Assembly (NCBI GenBank): GCA_030063045.1
Contig: JAQSEB010000020.1
Coordinates: 1,860,001 to 1,924,000, forward strand
DNA from: Pratylenchus scribneri
Lineage: Eukaryota > Nematoda > Chromadorea > Rhabditida > Pratylenchidae
Length of the DNA stretch: 64,000 nt
Reading direction: 5' to 3'
Positions 11,902-24,639 of the stretch are shown here, in pieces. A program made the translations under genes and the position numbers. The notes beneath the pieces are model-generated. The model searched no databases, was not told the origin of the DNA, and worked only from the letters and a program-made list of their open reading frames with translations. The stretch's first letter is position 1. Each line of letters opens with the position of its first letter.

Positions 11902-13816
11902 TCAATTGCAGTTTAGTTGATTGCCTCGGCCACTTTCAGTTGGCATTTTCACCTGCAATTCGTTATAAAATTCATTTCCATATTCCGAATGACCTTTAAT
12001 CCCACTAATTGGAATACCTCTGGGCCACAGATTAATGTTCGATTGGCACTCGTCTTCAGTTTTAGTCGATTACAGCAAGAAAGGCGAGGAAATGTGCAAG
12101 GGCGCTGATTGCAAACCAATTTTATGATGACTGGCCCACTAATAATATTTGAATATTCGAATTCATTTATGAGGGATACCTGCAAGGACAGCCCCAGGCC
12201 ATTGAAATGCATTCTCGGTTGAATTGTTGTGTCCCACACGATCCACAACTATCCGAACATTCATCCACCGCTTTCCATTCACCCCACACCCCTCCATTTG
12301 GACAGCAAAGACAATCAGGCAAGGAGGATTGGGAATTAGCCGGCGGATCTGGCTAAATTGCTAAGGTATAATTGTGGGAGAAGGATTGAATAAATTTGAC
12401 CGGTGGGCCACAATTTACATGTCGACCTTCTCCGCTTGAGTTGATTTTGCGGCCATTACAACAGGAAAGGCGAGGAAAGGGGCAGGGGGAAAAGGCGCAT
12501 TCTCTTTGGACCTTTGATTCGCCCCTAGGCAAAATTCACAATTGGAAAATATTACGGTAGTGGATGTTTCAGTAATTGGACTATTCTTTTGTTTATATCT
12601 CAACGAGGCAATAGCCAATCTGTGAAAGTGATATACCAATTGAAAGGCCAAAGTAATTGCCATTTTTAATTTTTATAAAATTTCCTTTTTTAATTTAGTT
12701 ATTTGTCTTTGAGTAACCCGATATTTTCTTCTTTTGTAAATTTTGCATTTTTCTAAAGTTAGATCAGCCTCTTTTTAGAAGAATTTCAGGTCTTTCGGTT
12801 GACATATCGCATTACCGAATTGACTGCTTTTTTATTGATATAAGATCAAAAGAACCTATAAGGTCTGAAACGACAATAATAAATTTTTCTGTTTCGAAAA
12901 TATTATTAAATTAATATTCATTTCGGGCCACTCACACACAAGGACAACCCCAAATGGAGGAAAGACATTCACGTTGAAAATGTTGTTGGCCACAACCCCC
13001 ACAATTATCATTGCATTGCCCAATTTGTGTCCAATTTGACCAGAGGCCACCAGGCGGACAGCAAAGTTGTTTTTTGATGGCTTTCAATGTTGTTTTTGGT
13101 TGATTTGTGGTGGACAATTCAACAATATGTGGAGTGGATTGTGGTGAATTTGTTGGAATTGGCAAATTTAGCCAATCAAGGGGCCAAACTGTTGCTTTGG
13201 AATTAAAATCGGCAGGCTTAAAATATTTGTTCCCCTTTTTGTGGATTCTTTTCCTCCAAAATGGAGTCATTGTCTTCTTCGCCGTTCTTTTTGTTGTCGT
13301 CGATTCTGTTGTGTTCATCAACAATTCCATTTTGTTATATTCATAATTTGTTTCATTTCTTCCATCAATCAAATCAGTTCCATTTCCGCCCATTTCCTTC
13401 CTCCAAATCCAATCATTCCTCCAAATCATTGTCAACAAATCATCGTCATCACCGTCAATATTTTCAGTTGCCAATTCCCTTCCAACAGAATTATTCCTCT
13501 CCATTTCCACTAATTCCAAGCGAATTTCATTTCCTCCCTCCACTAATGGATTTGGCTTTTCAATTTGTTTCTCCAAAGGTGTCAATGCGTCAACAATTTC
13601 CACCAATTCCAATTCATTTTGCCTTTTTTGACGAGCCAGAATTTCTTCAACCTGTTGATTTTGAGAAGAAATCTGCTGTGGGGAAAATCATTGTATTTTT
13701 GGCAATGGTGGAACCTGTAAAAAATTCTCCAAATCAACGACAATCCCATCATCAGAATTTTCATCAAATCCATTTACCCAAATTCCAAAAAACAACAACA
13801 GAATGAGAATCCACAT
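11902..13816 (-). CDS. Secreted protein with two TSP1-like domains
   Basis: ATG at 13816, signal peptide MWILILLLFFGIWVNG. A 40-nt intron follows, then a long acidic/Asn-rich linker. Next come two homologous Cys modules, each encoded by a pair of exons. Module 1 is CCPPGGLWSNW, CGGCGQQHFQREC, GCPC joined to VQRECAFSPCPFPRLSCC and VNCGPP. Module 2 is CCPNGGVWGEW, CGSCGTQQFNREC, GCPC joined to NQRPCTFPRLSCC and LICGPE. The last short exon ends NQLNCN at 11902-11904. These modules resemble nematode TSP1-like domains (W..W, CG.CG, paired Cys). The intron inside module 1 (about 12938-12516) is long because it carries a MITE-like insert at 12575-12870. It is immediately downstream of no operon partner but adjacent to the TSP1 mucin gene on the same strand, so local duplication is likely. 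Function unknown; extracellular. Confidence 0.8.
12575..12870. mobile_element. MITE-like element, family 2 (copy 1), in an intron
   Basis: Homologous to 14868-15145: left arm CTCAACGAGGCAATAGCCAA then GTGATATACCAATTGAAAGG, right arm (reverse complement) with GCGATATGTCAACCGAAAGA and CTTCTAAAAAGAGGCTGATC. Arms of roughly 65 bp. Non-coding. It lies in the intron of the two-TSP1 gene. Confidence 0.65.
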
Positions 13817-14494
13817 TTTAGTTGATCAGGAACTCAATTTTTTGTCGAAAATATCTCATCAATTTATTAGAATTTTATTTTGATGAAAAAATGCTCTCAA
13901 TTTGAGAGGCTGAACAAATGGAAAGGGCACAAATGAATGTGGCTAAAAATTTTTATTCAATATTTTTAAAATTGTGAAAAATAAAAAAAAGTGAAAATAA
14001 AGCACGAAAATTTGGAGAAATGGAAAAAGGACAAATTTATTAGGGCTTTAAAGAATTCTTAAAAAAGGACAAAATTATGAGAGAATTTTATTTTATTTAT
14101 GGAAATATATTTATTATAAATTTGTCCAATAAAAATAAAAAAGGGAATGATATTGAAAAAGTGGGAAATAATAGGGGCGAAGTGGGCAATTCAAAAATCG
14201 GAAAATTCAGTGAAGCCAAATTATGTTTTGCGTTTTGCCTTAAAAAGCTAGATTTTGTTAGAAATATTTTCTGCGAATTGTCCGATCCAAAAAATGCCCT
14301 CTTTTTAACAAAAAATTTTAAAATATTTTGGGAATTGTTGAAATGGAAAAACACCAACAAAATTGGAGAAGGAAGGGAAAGGAAATATAAAATGTTTTTG
14401 ATGCCCGGAAAAGCATTCAATTCTCAATTGACTATGCTAATTGGCGGATACATTTATTCATCAATTGGGCCCACTCGACCCATTTTCCTTCCAT
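13817..14494. other. Intergenic, no gene seen
   Basis: A/T-rich with a long plus-strand open frame (14077-14568) of Lys/Asn/Phe-rich, non-homologous sequence that overlaps the 3' exon of the next minus-strand gene. I regard it as non-coding. Confidence 0.4.
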
Positions 14495-15504
14495 TCAAAG
14501 TTCGCCAACATTTTGCGGATCCTCGGCGATTGCTGCTTTTTGTTGTTGTTGTTCCGTCTTTTTGGTGATCAACCTCGCGGTTTGTGCTGCCGGTCCATCC
14601 AAAGACATTGTCAATTTTCGATGTTCTTCCTCCTCCTCCCGTGCATATGTACTCGCAAATCCGCCTCTTTTAATTTGCAACATTGTATGGGGACCAAGGC
14701 GGAGATTGGCACGGGCACCGAGCTTGAAAAGAATGGAAATTAGGCCATTAGAACAATTATTTCGATATTAAATTGTCAAATTAATGAGTCACCTCATTTG
14801 GTTAATTGTATGGGAACAACTAACTGCTGGTGCCATAGAGTGAGTTTAACTCTATGTCTTCATTTTGGTCTATAGCTCAACGAGGCAGTGGCCAATTTTT
14901 GAAGGCGATATACCATTGAAAAGCCTAAAGTATCCTCTAAAAAGTGGCTTCTAATTTTATGAAATCCTCTTTCAAAAAAAGTAACTACTTCCATTTGAGG
15001 GTTATATACTCAAATATATTTTGAGGAAAAGCCGCTTATTTTATAAATCTTTCAAAACTTAGATTAGCACTTTTTAGAGAAGATTTAGAGCTTTCGAATG
15101 GTATATTTCCTTCCAAAATTGGTTACTTCCTTATTAAATTATGGCAAAAAGAATGCGACAAAATAATTAAAAATCATAATTTTAATTCTTTATCTTATGA
15201 TATTTACTTTCCGCCTCTGGACTATTATAAAAGGGATTCGGATGCGAATTAATGATGTGATTTCTATGTATTAAAATTAAAATATTCTCTCCCTTTTCAT
15301 TTACCTTCTCAAAAACGGTCAAATCGTCCTTCTTTGTTATGCAATACCAATTGATGATTGTGAATGAAATTAACTGCAAAAATGGCAAATTTAATTGGGG
15401 CAAAAATTGAGTAAATATTTTCATACGAAAACAATGACTGCAAAAATGCAGGCCACAACCAAAGGTGCCATCATATCGAGTAGGTCAAATTCTTGTTTTG
15501 GCAT
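14495..15504 (-). CDS. Small single-pass membrane protein, unknown family (model incomplete)
   Basis: ATG at 15504 gives MPKQEFDLLDMMAPLVVAC, leading into one membrane segment (VACIFAVIVFLISFTIINWY after removal of a 50-nt intron at about 15376-15426), then a cytosolic-type tail KKDDLTVFEKVNEKG ... NPFYNSPEAE. A separate downstream exon after an AG at about 14712 encodes LGARANLRLGPHT, LQIKRGGFASTY and an acidic/Gln-rich end stopping at 14495-14497. How the two parts join is not settled: the intron between them contains a MITE-like element (14868-15145) and the obvious donor leaves the wrong phase. They could be one gene or two. I do not recognise the family. Confidence 0.5.
14868..15145. mobile_element. 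MITE-like element, family 2 (copy 2)
   Basis: Inverted arms of about 70 bp: left GATATACCATTGAAAAGCCT and right (reverse complement) AATATACCATTCGAAAGCTC, each followed by a TCTAAAAAGTG motif. Related to the element at 12575-12870, only about 2 kb away. Non-coding. Confidence 0.75.
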
Positions 15505-17389
15505 TTTCCTTTCTTTCGATAATTAGATTGGATTTTAACAATCTACAAAATGTAATAAATGAAAAGCAAAATTTTTTAGGGGTAAAGGGCAAAATATGGC
15601 CAATTCGCGAAATGGACTAAAAATTGGGGTTAAAAAGGAGTCAAAATGGCGTCAAGGATTCGGAATGCGGCCAAAAGGAGGTGAGAAGGGATGTAAACAA
15701 GTGGAATGGAAAGATATGGGGACGAAAGGGGAGAGAGGGGGGGGGGGGGGATGTTGTTGTCTTGGCCGCATTTTTTGTATTTATTATACGGCCATTTAAC
15801 TCTTTTGGGAAATTGGCACTAGAACAAGGTGTAAGGGAATAAAGAAAAATGGAAAGAAACAAAAAAGAACAAAAAAAGAAGGAATAATTAATTATCTAAA
15901 CCAACAAGGCAGCAAGCCATTCGTCCTTTTTAGGCCAAATTGACTGATTGATAAGAAAGGGAAAAGGGGATTATTATGGGGGGGGGGGGGGGGGGAATTT
16001 TGAGGCAAATTCCATTCAGGGAAAGAAACCGATTGGCGATGTACCCTAAAGCCAAAGTGGTTATTATTAGTAGGAGAGGAAGGGGAATACCTTCAGCAGA
16101 ATTAGTTGCCTCGGGGGCCGATCAATGAATTTTGGCTTCTAAGAGTTGGAATGGAAAGAAAGTGGAATAGAAGGTGACAGCCGGACGATTAGCTTTGAAC
16201 TCTTTGATGGTCACCGGTGGGTGGAATTGGTTTATGCTCTATGACGATAGTGGAATGGAAGGTAAATTACAAAGGAACAATTTGGGTAGAAAATGGGATG
16301 GAATAAATTGGGGAGAGGGGGGGGGGGAGAATGATCGGTGTTGATCAGCGAATAAATAATTATTTTGAGAGCTCAAAATTGCAAAAAAAAAGTAATAAAA
16401 TGGCTAAATTGGATTATATAGACGAAATTATATAAAAATGGAAATCATCAAATATATTTTTGTAATCGATTTGGTTGTGGAGGATTGTTGGATAGTGTTT
16501 GATGCCCAAAACTTGTTCTGGCCAGCCGCCCATTCCCTCTTTTTTCCAACATTCAATTTCCCATTCACGGTCGACCTTCTCCTCCCTTTCCCCATTTTCC
16601 TCCAATTTTACATTCGAATTTATCGCCACGCCGCACAATTTTATCGTCCGCCCCAAACAAACAACCAACTCCCTCTTTGGACCCTTCATTGGCCTTTTCC
16701 CTCCTGAATAATGGCCAAGAATTTTAAAAAGGAAGGGGCAGAATGAAATGGAGGAAAAAGAAAGGAAAGGCAATGATATTGGAGGGAGGCAAGATTTACG
16801 CACTCTAATTAGCCTTTGTGGCCAATGGCCTTGGCCAAATGGCCATATTCATGCGAGTGCGAGGGAATATTATTGCCAAAGGGATGAATTCCCTTCCCTC
16901 TCAATATTTTCATAATAATCCGATATAAATGAAATGAAAGGGAAATGAATTTTATTTGGAGGGAAATTGGCCAAAAGATGGAAATAATGCAGAATAAATC
17001 ACTGGAGGAGGGAAACAACCTTACTTCAACCATTTTAGGCTTAAATTTCAGCAGATTATAAATTTGTTCCTACCGCGGGAGAAAATTTAGTAAAAATTTT
17101 CTAAAAATGGGAAAAATGGGATTTGGAAATTATTTTAGGAAATGAGAAAAGGAAGGAGGGAGGGAAAAGGGGGCAGATTCATTTTGGAGATAATTAATGG
17201 GGAATAGAGGGAGGGAATTGGACATTTCATTTATTCAAAAATGGAGAAGAGTGGCAAAATATATTAATGAAATGTTGCGCAGTAAATGATGAAAATAATG
17301 AAAGAATTGCCAAAATTGTGTGCAAATCCATAATAATATTCTCGAATATTCCCTCCAAAAATGCCAATATAATTCCCTCATTTTGCCCT
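15505..17389. other. Gene-poor stretch with poly-G runs
   Basis: Contains three poly-G runs of 11-18 bases (15737-15750, 15978-15995, 16317-16327). Two minus-strand open frames (16414-16803 and 16809-17033) are present, but neither has a recognisable domain nor clear splice context, so they are not called as genes. Confidence 0.4.
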
Positions 17390-19252
<1,863 letters not shown>

Positions 19253-20037
19253 TTTTTTAGGGGGATTTTCACTTTGACTTAAAAAATAGAGTGGAATTAA
19301 AATTGAGGGAAAAGTCAACGAATAAAAAGCATTCAAAATGGTCAAAGAAGAGAATTTTGCCTTTAAAGGCACAATGGCCAATTATCGATTTGGAGGAAGG
19401 CGGCCATTTGAAAGTGTTGAAGCGTATATATATTTGGTGGTGGCCAAATTCCGGGGGAGAAACCTGCCAACCTTCCCCACATTATTTTCCACTCTCTCAA
19501 AATTGACCATCAAGACAGGGAGAATTGGCCATTTTATGCATAACAAAAAGTGCCAAGGAATCCTCTGAAATGGCCAACGGCGAATTACCATGGAGACAAA
19601 AGGTGAAGTGGAGGAAATGAATTTGTCTAGAGAAGGTACAAACACAAGGGTGGGGAATGGCATAATCAAATGTGGGGCAAAAATATTGGCACTGATGAAG
19701 GCAACACCGGTGAATGAATCCATTCAATGGAAAATATATATATATGTTTTATTCGACTAAAATTGAAACAGTGAAAATAAATAGAGCATTTGCACTTTTT
19801 AAAGCAATAACATTTTAAAATTTTTATTTGATAGTTTTAATGTTTAGGTGAAAATGATGAATATTCTCAAATTCTATGCCTAGCATGAAATTGACTGAAG
19901 AAGCGATGTAGGCAAGGCAATGCGAAAAGGCGATGTTGTTTCAAATAATTCCGAAAAAAAAAGCCAAATTATTCATGAATTAATTGATAATTTTTTTAAT
20001 ATTTATAACATGCGCAAAACACAAAAGCGAATTAGGT
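19253..20037. other. Upstream region of beta-tubulin, no gene seen
   Basis: Open frames at 19382-19727 on the minus strand lack recognisable features. The region probably holds the tubulin promoter and the end of the degenerate receptor locus. Confidence 0.4.
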
Positions 20038-20381
20038 AAAACACAAAATAGGCGGAATTATTCTAAGCGAAAATACAAAACAGGCGGAATTATTCTAATC
20101 GAAAACACAAACAGGCGGAATTATTCTAAGCGAAAACACAAAACAGGCGGAATTATTCTACGCGAAAACACAAACAGGCGGAATTATTCTAAGCGAAAAC
20201 ACAAACAGGCGGAATTATTCTAAGCGAAAACACAAACAGGCGGAATTATTCTAAGCGAAAACACAAAACAGGCGGAATTATTCTAAGCGAAAACACAAAC
20301 AGGCGGAATTATTCTAAGCGAAAACACAAAACAGGCGGAATTATTCTAAGCGAAAACACAAAACAGGCGGAATTATTCTAA
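20038..20381 (-). repeat. 31/32-bp minisatellite with hybrid unit
   Basis: About 11 copies. In minus-strand (gene-sense) orientation the unit reads AATTCCGCCTGTTTGTGTTT followed by TCGCTTAGAAT. It combines the CCGCCTGTTTG core of the arrays at 34.6, 54.7 and 60.8 kb with the TGTGTTTTCG core of the 10-kb array. It abuts the last exon of the degenerate receptor and supplies its stop codon. Confidence 0.95.
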
Positions 20382-21444
20382 GCTAGCCAATTGTTGAAAA
20401 TGTTCATCCGAATTATTGTGCGCCAAAATCAACTCTTCCCCGAGGGCATTTCTAGCCCCAATCATTGTTACACTTGTTTGCGTCACATTCACTGTGGAAA
20501 TTCGACGAGGGCCAAAAAGGAGGAGCCTGCAAAATTAGAATTATTATCAAATTTGTTGGAATGGCGTCATTTCCCTTGCCCTTCAAACTTGAATTGTTTT
20601 CGGCATTCGCCATGGGTGGCAATGATTGGCACGCAAAGGAGGAGGGAATAAATGGTCACAGTTAAATCATAGGTATGGCCACAGAGAAGCACAATGGAAA
20701 AAAGACATTTTGGATTGAGCCAAAGAATGATGTGGCCAACAAAAGTGCCATCGTTAGGAGATTACGGATTTTTGTGTGAGTATATAGAGAAGGAGAGTAA
20801 TCAACCATAGAAGCCCATTTAAAAGGCCAAGTGAAATTGGGGCCGAAAGACGGGAATGAATTTGGGGACAATGAGTGGAAAGAAGGCATTCAAGGGTGAT
20901 GGCCAATTGGAGCATTGTGTTCACCTAATGAAAGCGCAAAATAGAATTGATATTTGCAAGGATCAACATACATTTATGCAAATATCATGAAAAATTTGAA
21001 AAGGATTGAGGAAAGTGGCCTCAAAAATTGGCTGATCATCGGCAAACGGCAATGTATTGGGGTTGGAGCAGGAAAAGCCTAAAAAAGAAGGAATAAATTT
21101 GGGAAAATAAATCCATTTTTGTGGCACTAAAATTGTCTACTTTCTCACACGTTCACCCGGAAATGAATTTCCCACAAAAAATTGAAATGTACCAACCTGG
21201 TCCAAGCAATGTTGAATGATGCGAAAATAAGATTGAATAGAATGCATTTGAGTGTTCGAGTGAATGTGAACATTCGGAATAGAATGAAACCAAAAAGAAT
21301 TGAACTGATCAAAACAAGAACATTGATGGCCATTTCCAAGAAGGAGAGGACCAATCGAAGCGAATCCATTGGCAAATGAGTGATGGAACAATTTGGGACA
21401 CGATGGCGGATTGGCTCCATCTTGAAGAACAATGAATTACCCAT
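20373..21444 (-). pseudogene. Degenerate seven-helix chemoreceptor-like gene (tandem copy)
   Basis: Clearly related to the gene at 22133-23784: MDSLRLVLSFLEMAINVLV, NLIFASFNIAWTR, NTMLQLAITLECLLSTH, YDLTVTIYSLLLCVPIIATH and NALGEELILAHNNSDEHFQQ align with matching blocks there. However, the second exon lies in a different phase from its neighbours, about 60 residues around the third loop are missing, and two further frame changes are needed between 20700 and 20800. The last residues (SLE) and stop come from the adjacent minisatellite. I interpret it as a pseudogene; an unusual splicing pattern is the alternative. Confidence 0.7.
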
Positions 21445-22132
21445 ATTTGGAAGGAGAATGAGGAAATGAATGGATGGGGGAAAATATTGGGGGAAGTGGT
21501 TAAAAAAGCAAAAATGAAATTAGCTACAGGGGGTGGTGGGAATTCGATGATGGCCAATGAGGAAAGGGGAATTGATATTGGTACTAAAATTAATTTAAAG
21601 GAAAAAATGATGGCAAGCAACTAAAAATATGTTTTTTTTGGTAATAAATAAATTATGTGTTTATTGGATTATTTTTACAGTACTTAATGTGAAATTGGAA
21701 GTAAAATTAAAATGCCGAAAAAAGGAAATTTGATGAATAAAAATTAATCTCAAAATTAATCAAAATGATATTCAAATTCCTCTTCTTCACCTGTTGCTTT
21801 TATTTGTGGGTAAAAAGGAAATTATGAAAAGAATGGAACAAAAAGAAATGCCAAAAATTTTATATTTCTTTCTTTGTGCGTCATTTTATGGCCATTTTTT
21901 GCACCTGTCTCCAATTTCCCTATTGCAAAATTTTTTGATAAATTCAAAATACATGGAAAAATCAAAAATGTTTCGTTTTTTGGCAATGAGAAAAAATTTA
22001 TGGCCAAATACAAAATAGAATATTGGCGTCTAAAAAAGTAAATAAATAAAATCTACTGTACATTTGCGTTGCGTGCAGCAGAAAATTTTTATTAATTTAA
22101 TTAAAATGGCACAAAATCACATAAATTAAATT

Positions 22133-23784
22133 TTAATTTGATGCGGGAATTTCCACTTCCACCATTCTGTTGCTGCCTCTTCGATGATTATTTTGTGGCG
22201 TTGCGCCTGCCCAAGGCAATGATCGAATGCCGGGACTATTATTTTGATTTTGTTGTTGTTTTGGAATGGATGGACGCGGCAATGCGCCCCAGGATTCGGC
22301 CAATTGTTGAAAATATTGATTTGGATTATTACTGACAATTATATTCTCGCCAAGCGCATTTTTGGCCACAGTGGTTGGCCCATTTTGTTGATCGGTGCTT
22401 TGGCCAAATTGGTTGAGGCCACGTCGGCCATGGATGCCCAAAAAATGTCTAAATTAATAATATATATTTGGCTTTTAAGGATGAAATTACCTGAAACGTT
22501 TAGCAAATTCGGCATGAGTGAGGACGAGGGGAACAATGAGGAAAAGGTTGTAGAAGGAAACTGTGAGATCGTAGGAATGTGAGGAAATCAAATAGGCATA
22601 ATAATCGCAAAGTGGTTTAAAGTAGAGAATAATCTGTAATTTATGTGGAAAAGGTGATGGGGTTTTAGGCTATTTTGAACCAAAAGGAGAAGGGACATTG
22701 TGATGAAATTGCGAGCGGCAGAAAGAGCGGACACGAAGTTGAGGGTGCGCACAGTTTTGATGTTCACAATGACCTGACAATGAGGAAGGAAAATGGCATT
22801 TTTAGATGAATAATTGAAAGAAAATGATGTAACTATTTTATTAAATTTTTGACTAATTTTAATAAATTTCTTCACTCCAAATATTGAATGTTCTTTGATA
22901 ATTTCATGAGTATAAGTAATATGTAAATCTTCTCCATTTTGGCCCATTTTTACTTTGTATTTTCCTGCTAAATCCCCAGCATTCACTCTTTTGTATTTTC
23001 GTCGATTCACAACATAAAGAAAGCAGAAAATGATGGAACAGAAAATATTTAGCAGAAAAAGGCCAATGAATTGGGGAATTGTTGCGACCAATTCTGAAAA
23101 TTTTAATTTGCCAATTTTTTTTCGTTTCGTCTGCTCACGAATTTGTTCGACGTAATAGAGAAGGGCAGTGCATGCCCAGGGCCATAAAAATGTGAAAATT
23201 GGAACCCAACGATGGGCGGTGAACTTTTCCCAATTTATTGGATAAAATGTGGAGAAAAAGCATTCAAGGGTGATTGCCAATTGGATGAATGTATTCACCT
23301 ATTTGGGGGAATGGGGGGAATATATTTTTGTGGGATGGAATTAGGCGAACATTTATGGAAATGTCGTGGAACCATTGGATTGGGTCGACGATGAGGGAGG
23401 GCAAAAGGCCGGTTGGCACCAACATTTGGGGGATTAGGATGAATCTAAATAAAAATAAAAATTATTCAATTAAAAGGGAAAAGCTATTTTGGATTTGTCT
23501 AATTTAAATAGGAAATAATAACGCAGAATGCTGCCATTCAAATTGGTTTCCCCTTAATTCTACCGTGTCCATGCAATATTGAATGAGGCAAATTGATGAT
23601 TGGCCAACAACACTTTCGGATTCCGGTCAAATGTTTGTGTCCTTTTGAGGAGAATTGCCAAAACGGCGGACATGAAAATGACGCCCGTATTCATGGATAA
23701 TTCAACGGCGAATAATCCCAATCGAAGACTGTCCATTTGGAATGAACTGCAATTTGCCTCAACTTTTGAGGTCATTTTTGGCAC
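22133..23784 (-). CDS. Nematode seven-transmembrane receptor (chemoreceptor-like)
   Basis: Six exons: 23784-23564, 23444-23351, 23298-22954, 22773-22681, 22633-22491, 22448-22133. Hydrophobic segments include LGLFAVELSMNTGVIFMSAV, FILIPQMLVPTGLLPSLIV, IFTFLWPWACTALLYYV, IGLFLLNIFCSIIFCFLYVV, and LTVSFYNLFLIVPLVLTH, followed by a hydrophilic Gln/Asn-rich tail. The topology and loop style (short loops, no DRY or NPxxY) match nematode-specific Sra/Sre-type serpentine receptors rather than rhodopsin-class receptors; the exact class is not certain. The likely role is chemosensory signalling at neuronal cilia (family inference). It is in tandem with the degenerate copy at 20373-21444. The start at 23784 is the first Met before helix 1. 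Confidence 0.75.
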
Positions 23785-23930
23785 AAATTGATGTGGAATG
23801 AAGGGAATAAAATAATTTCCTTATTTGGGAATATTTTATTCTTTTTCTGAAAATGATTTTCTAAATTTGAAATGAATGAATGAAAATGTAAACTGAACAC
23901 ACATTTCGGCCTTGAGGCTATTTTTGAGAT

Positions 23931-24269
23931 TTATTTAGGATTGGTTTTGGGCCAAAAATGTGGTGGGACGAATGTGAATGCGGGGACCAATGCCAATGGC
24001 CAATTTATTCTTTTATGCTTTGTTCCCCTCCTACTTTTACCCGCTTCCCATTTTCCGGCACGCAATTCAGAATATACTTTTTGTTGACCGGAATAGGCAA
24101 ACGACAACCAATAAATTTTCCCAGAGGGCTCCAAAATATTAAACGTCAATTTGGAGTCAATTTGAGGAATGCCCCCTAATAAGTCCATTCTAAATTTTGT
24201 CAAGTTTAGTCCCTTCATCGTCTTACACTTTTTTTTGTATCCAATTAATGTACTTTTCATTGAGTCCAA
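23931..24269 (-). CDS. Possible exon(s) of an unidentified gene
   Basis: An open frame with protein-like composition (GGIPQIDSKLTFNILEPSGK, YWLSFAYSGQQKVYSELRAG) begins after an AG at about 24180 and ends at 23931. I could not connect it to an upstream start (ATG at about 24350 followed by MHFGPKFGQ fails on phase). It could be a small gene or the tail of one. Function unknown. Confidence 0.3.
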   Translation of the reverse strand: MDSMKSTLIGYKKKCKTMKGLNLTKFRMDLLGGIPQIDSKLTFNILEPSGKIYWLSFAYSGQQKVYSELRAGKWEAGKSRRGTKHKRINWPLALVPAFTFVPPHFWPKTNPK

Positions 24270-24639
24270 TTAAAATTGTCCAATTAAAAATCCCACAAAA
24301 ACAATTAAGTTAATATTTAATTCACCTGACCAAATTTGGGGCCAAAATGCATACTTTTTGTTGTTTTTCTGGGATAAATCGCACGAATTAAATTAATTAA
24401 AATGAATACAAAAAATAAACACAAATAAGTTTAATGTTCCGCTTTATTCGTTGGTCAAATTGTTCAAAATGGACTTTTTGGCACAATCATATAAATGTGG
24501 AAATGGCAATAATGGCACATAATTTTCTGCTACTTTTTGGATGGATGGAATAGAAAAGCAGGTGAAAAATAGCAGCCAAAAATGGACAAAAAATAAACAT
24601 GATGACCAAATAAATGAATGACTCCTCTCAATAAAATAT

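Noticed and set aside
14077..14568. 163-codon plus-strand frame
   Set aside because: Lys/Asn/Phe-rich, no domain, and overlaps the better supported minus-strand exon at 14495-14712.
16414..17033. Two minus-strand frames upstream of beta-tubulin's 3' end
   Set aside because: No recognised motif, no consistent splice sites, neighbouring poly-G and low-complexity sequence.
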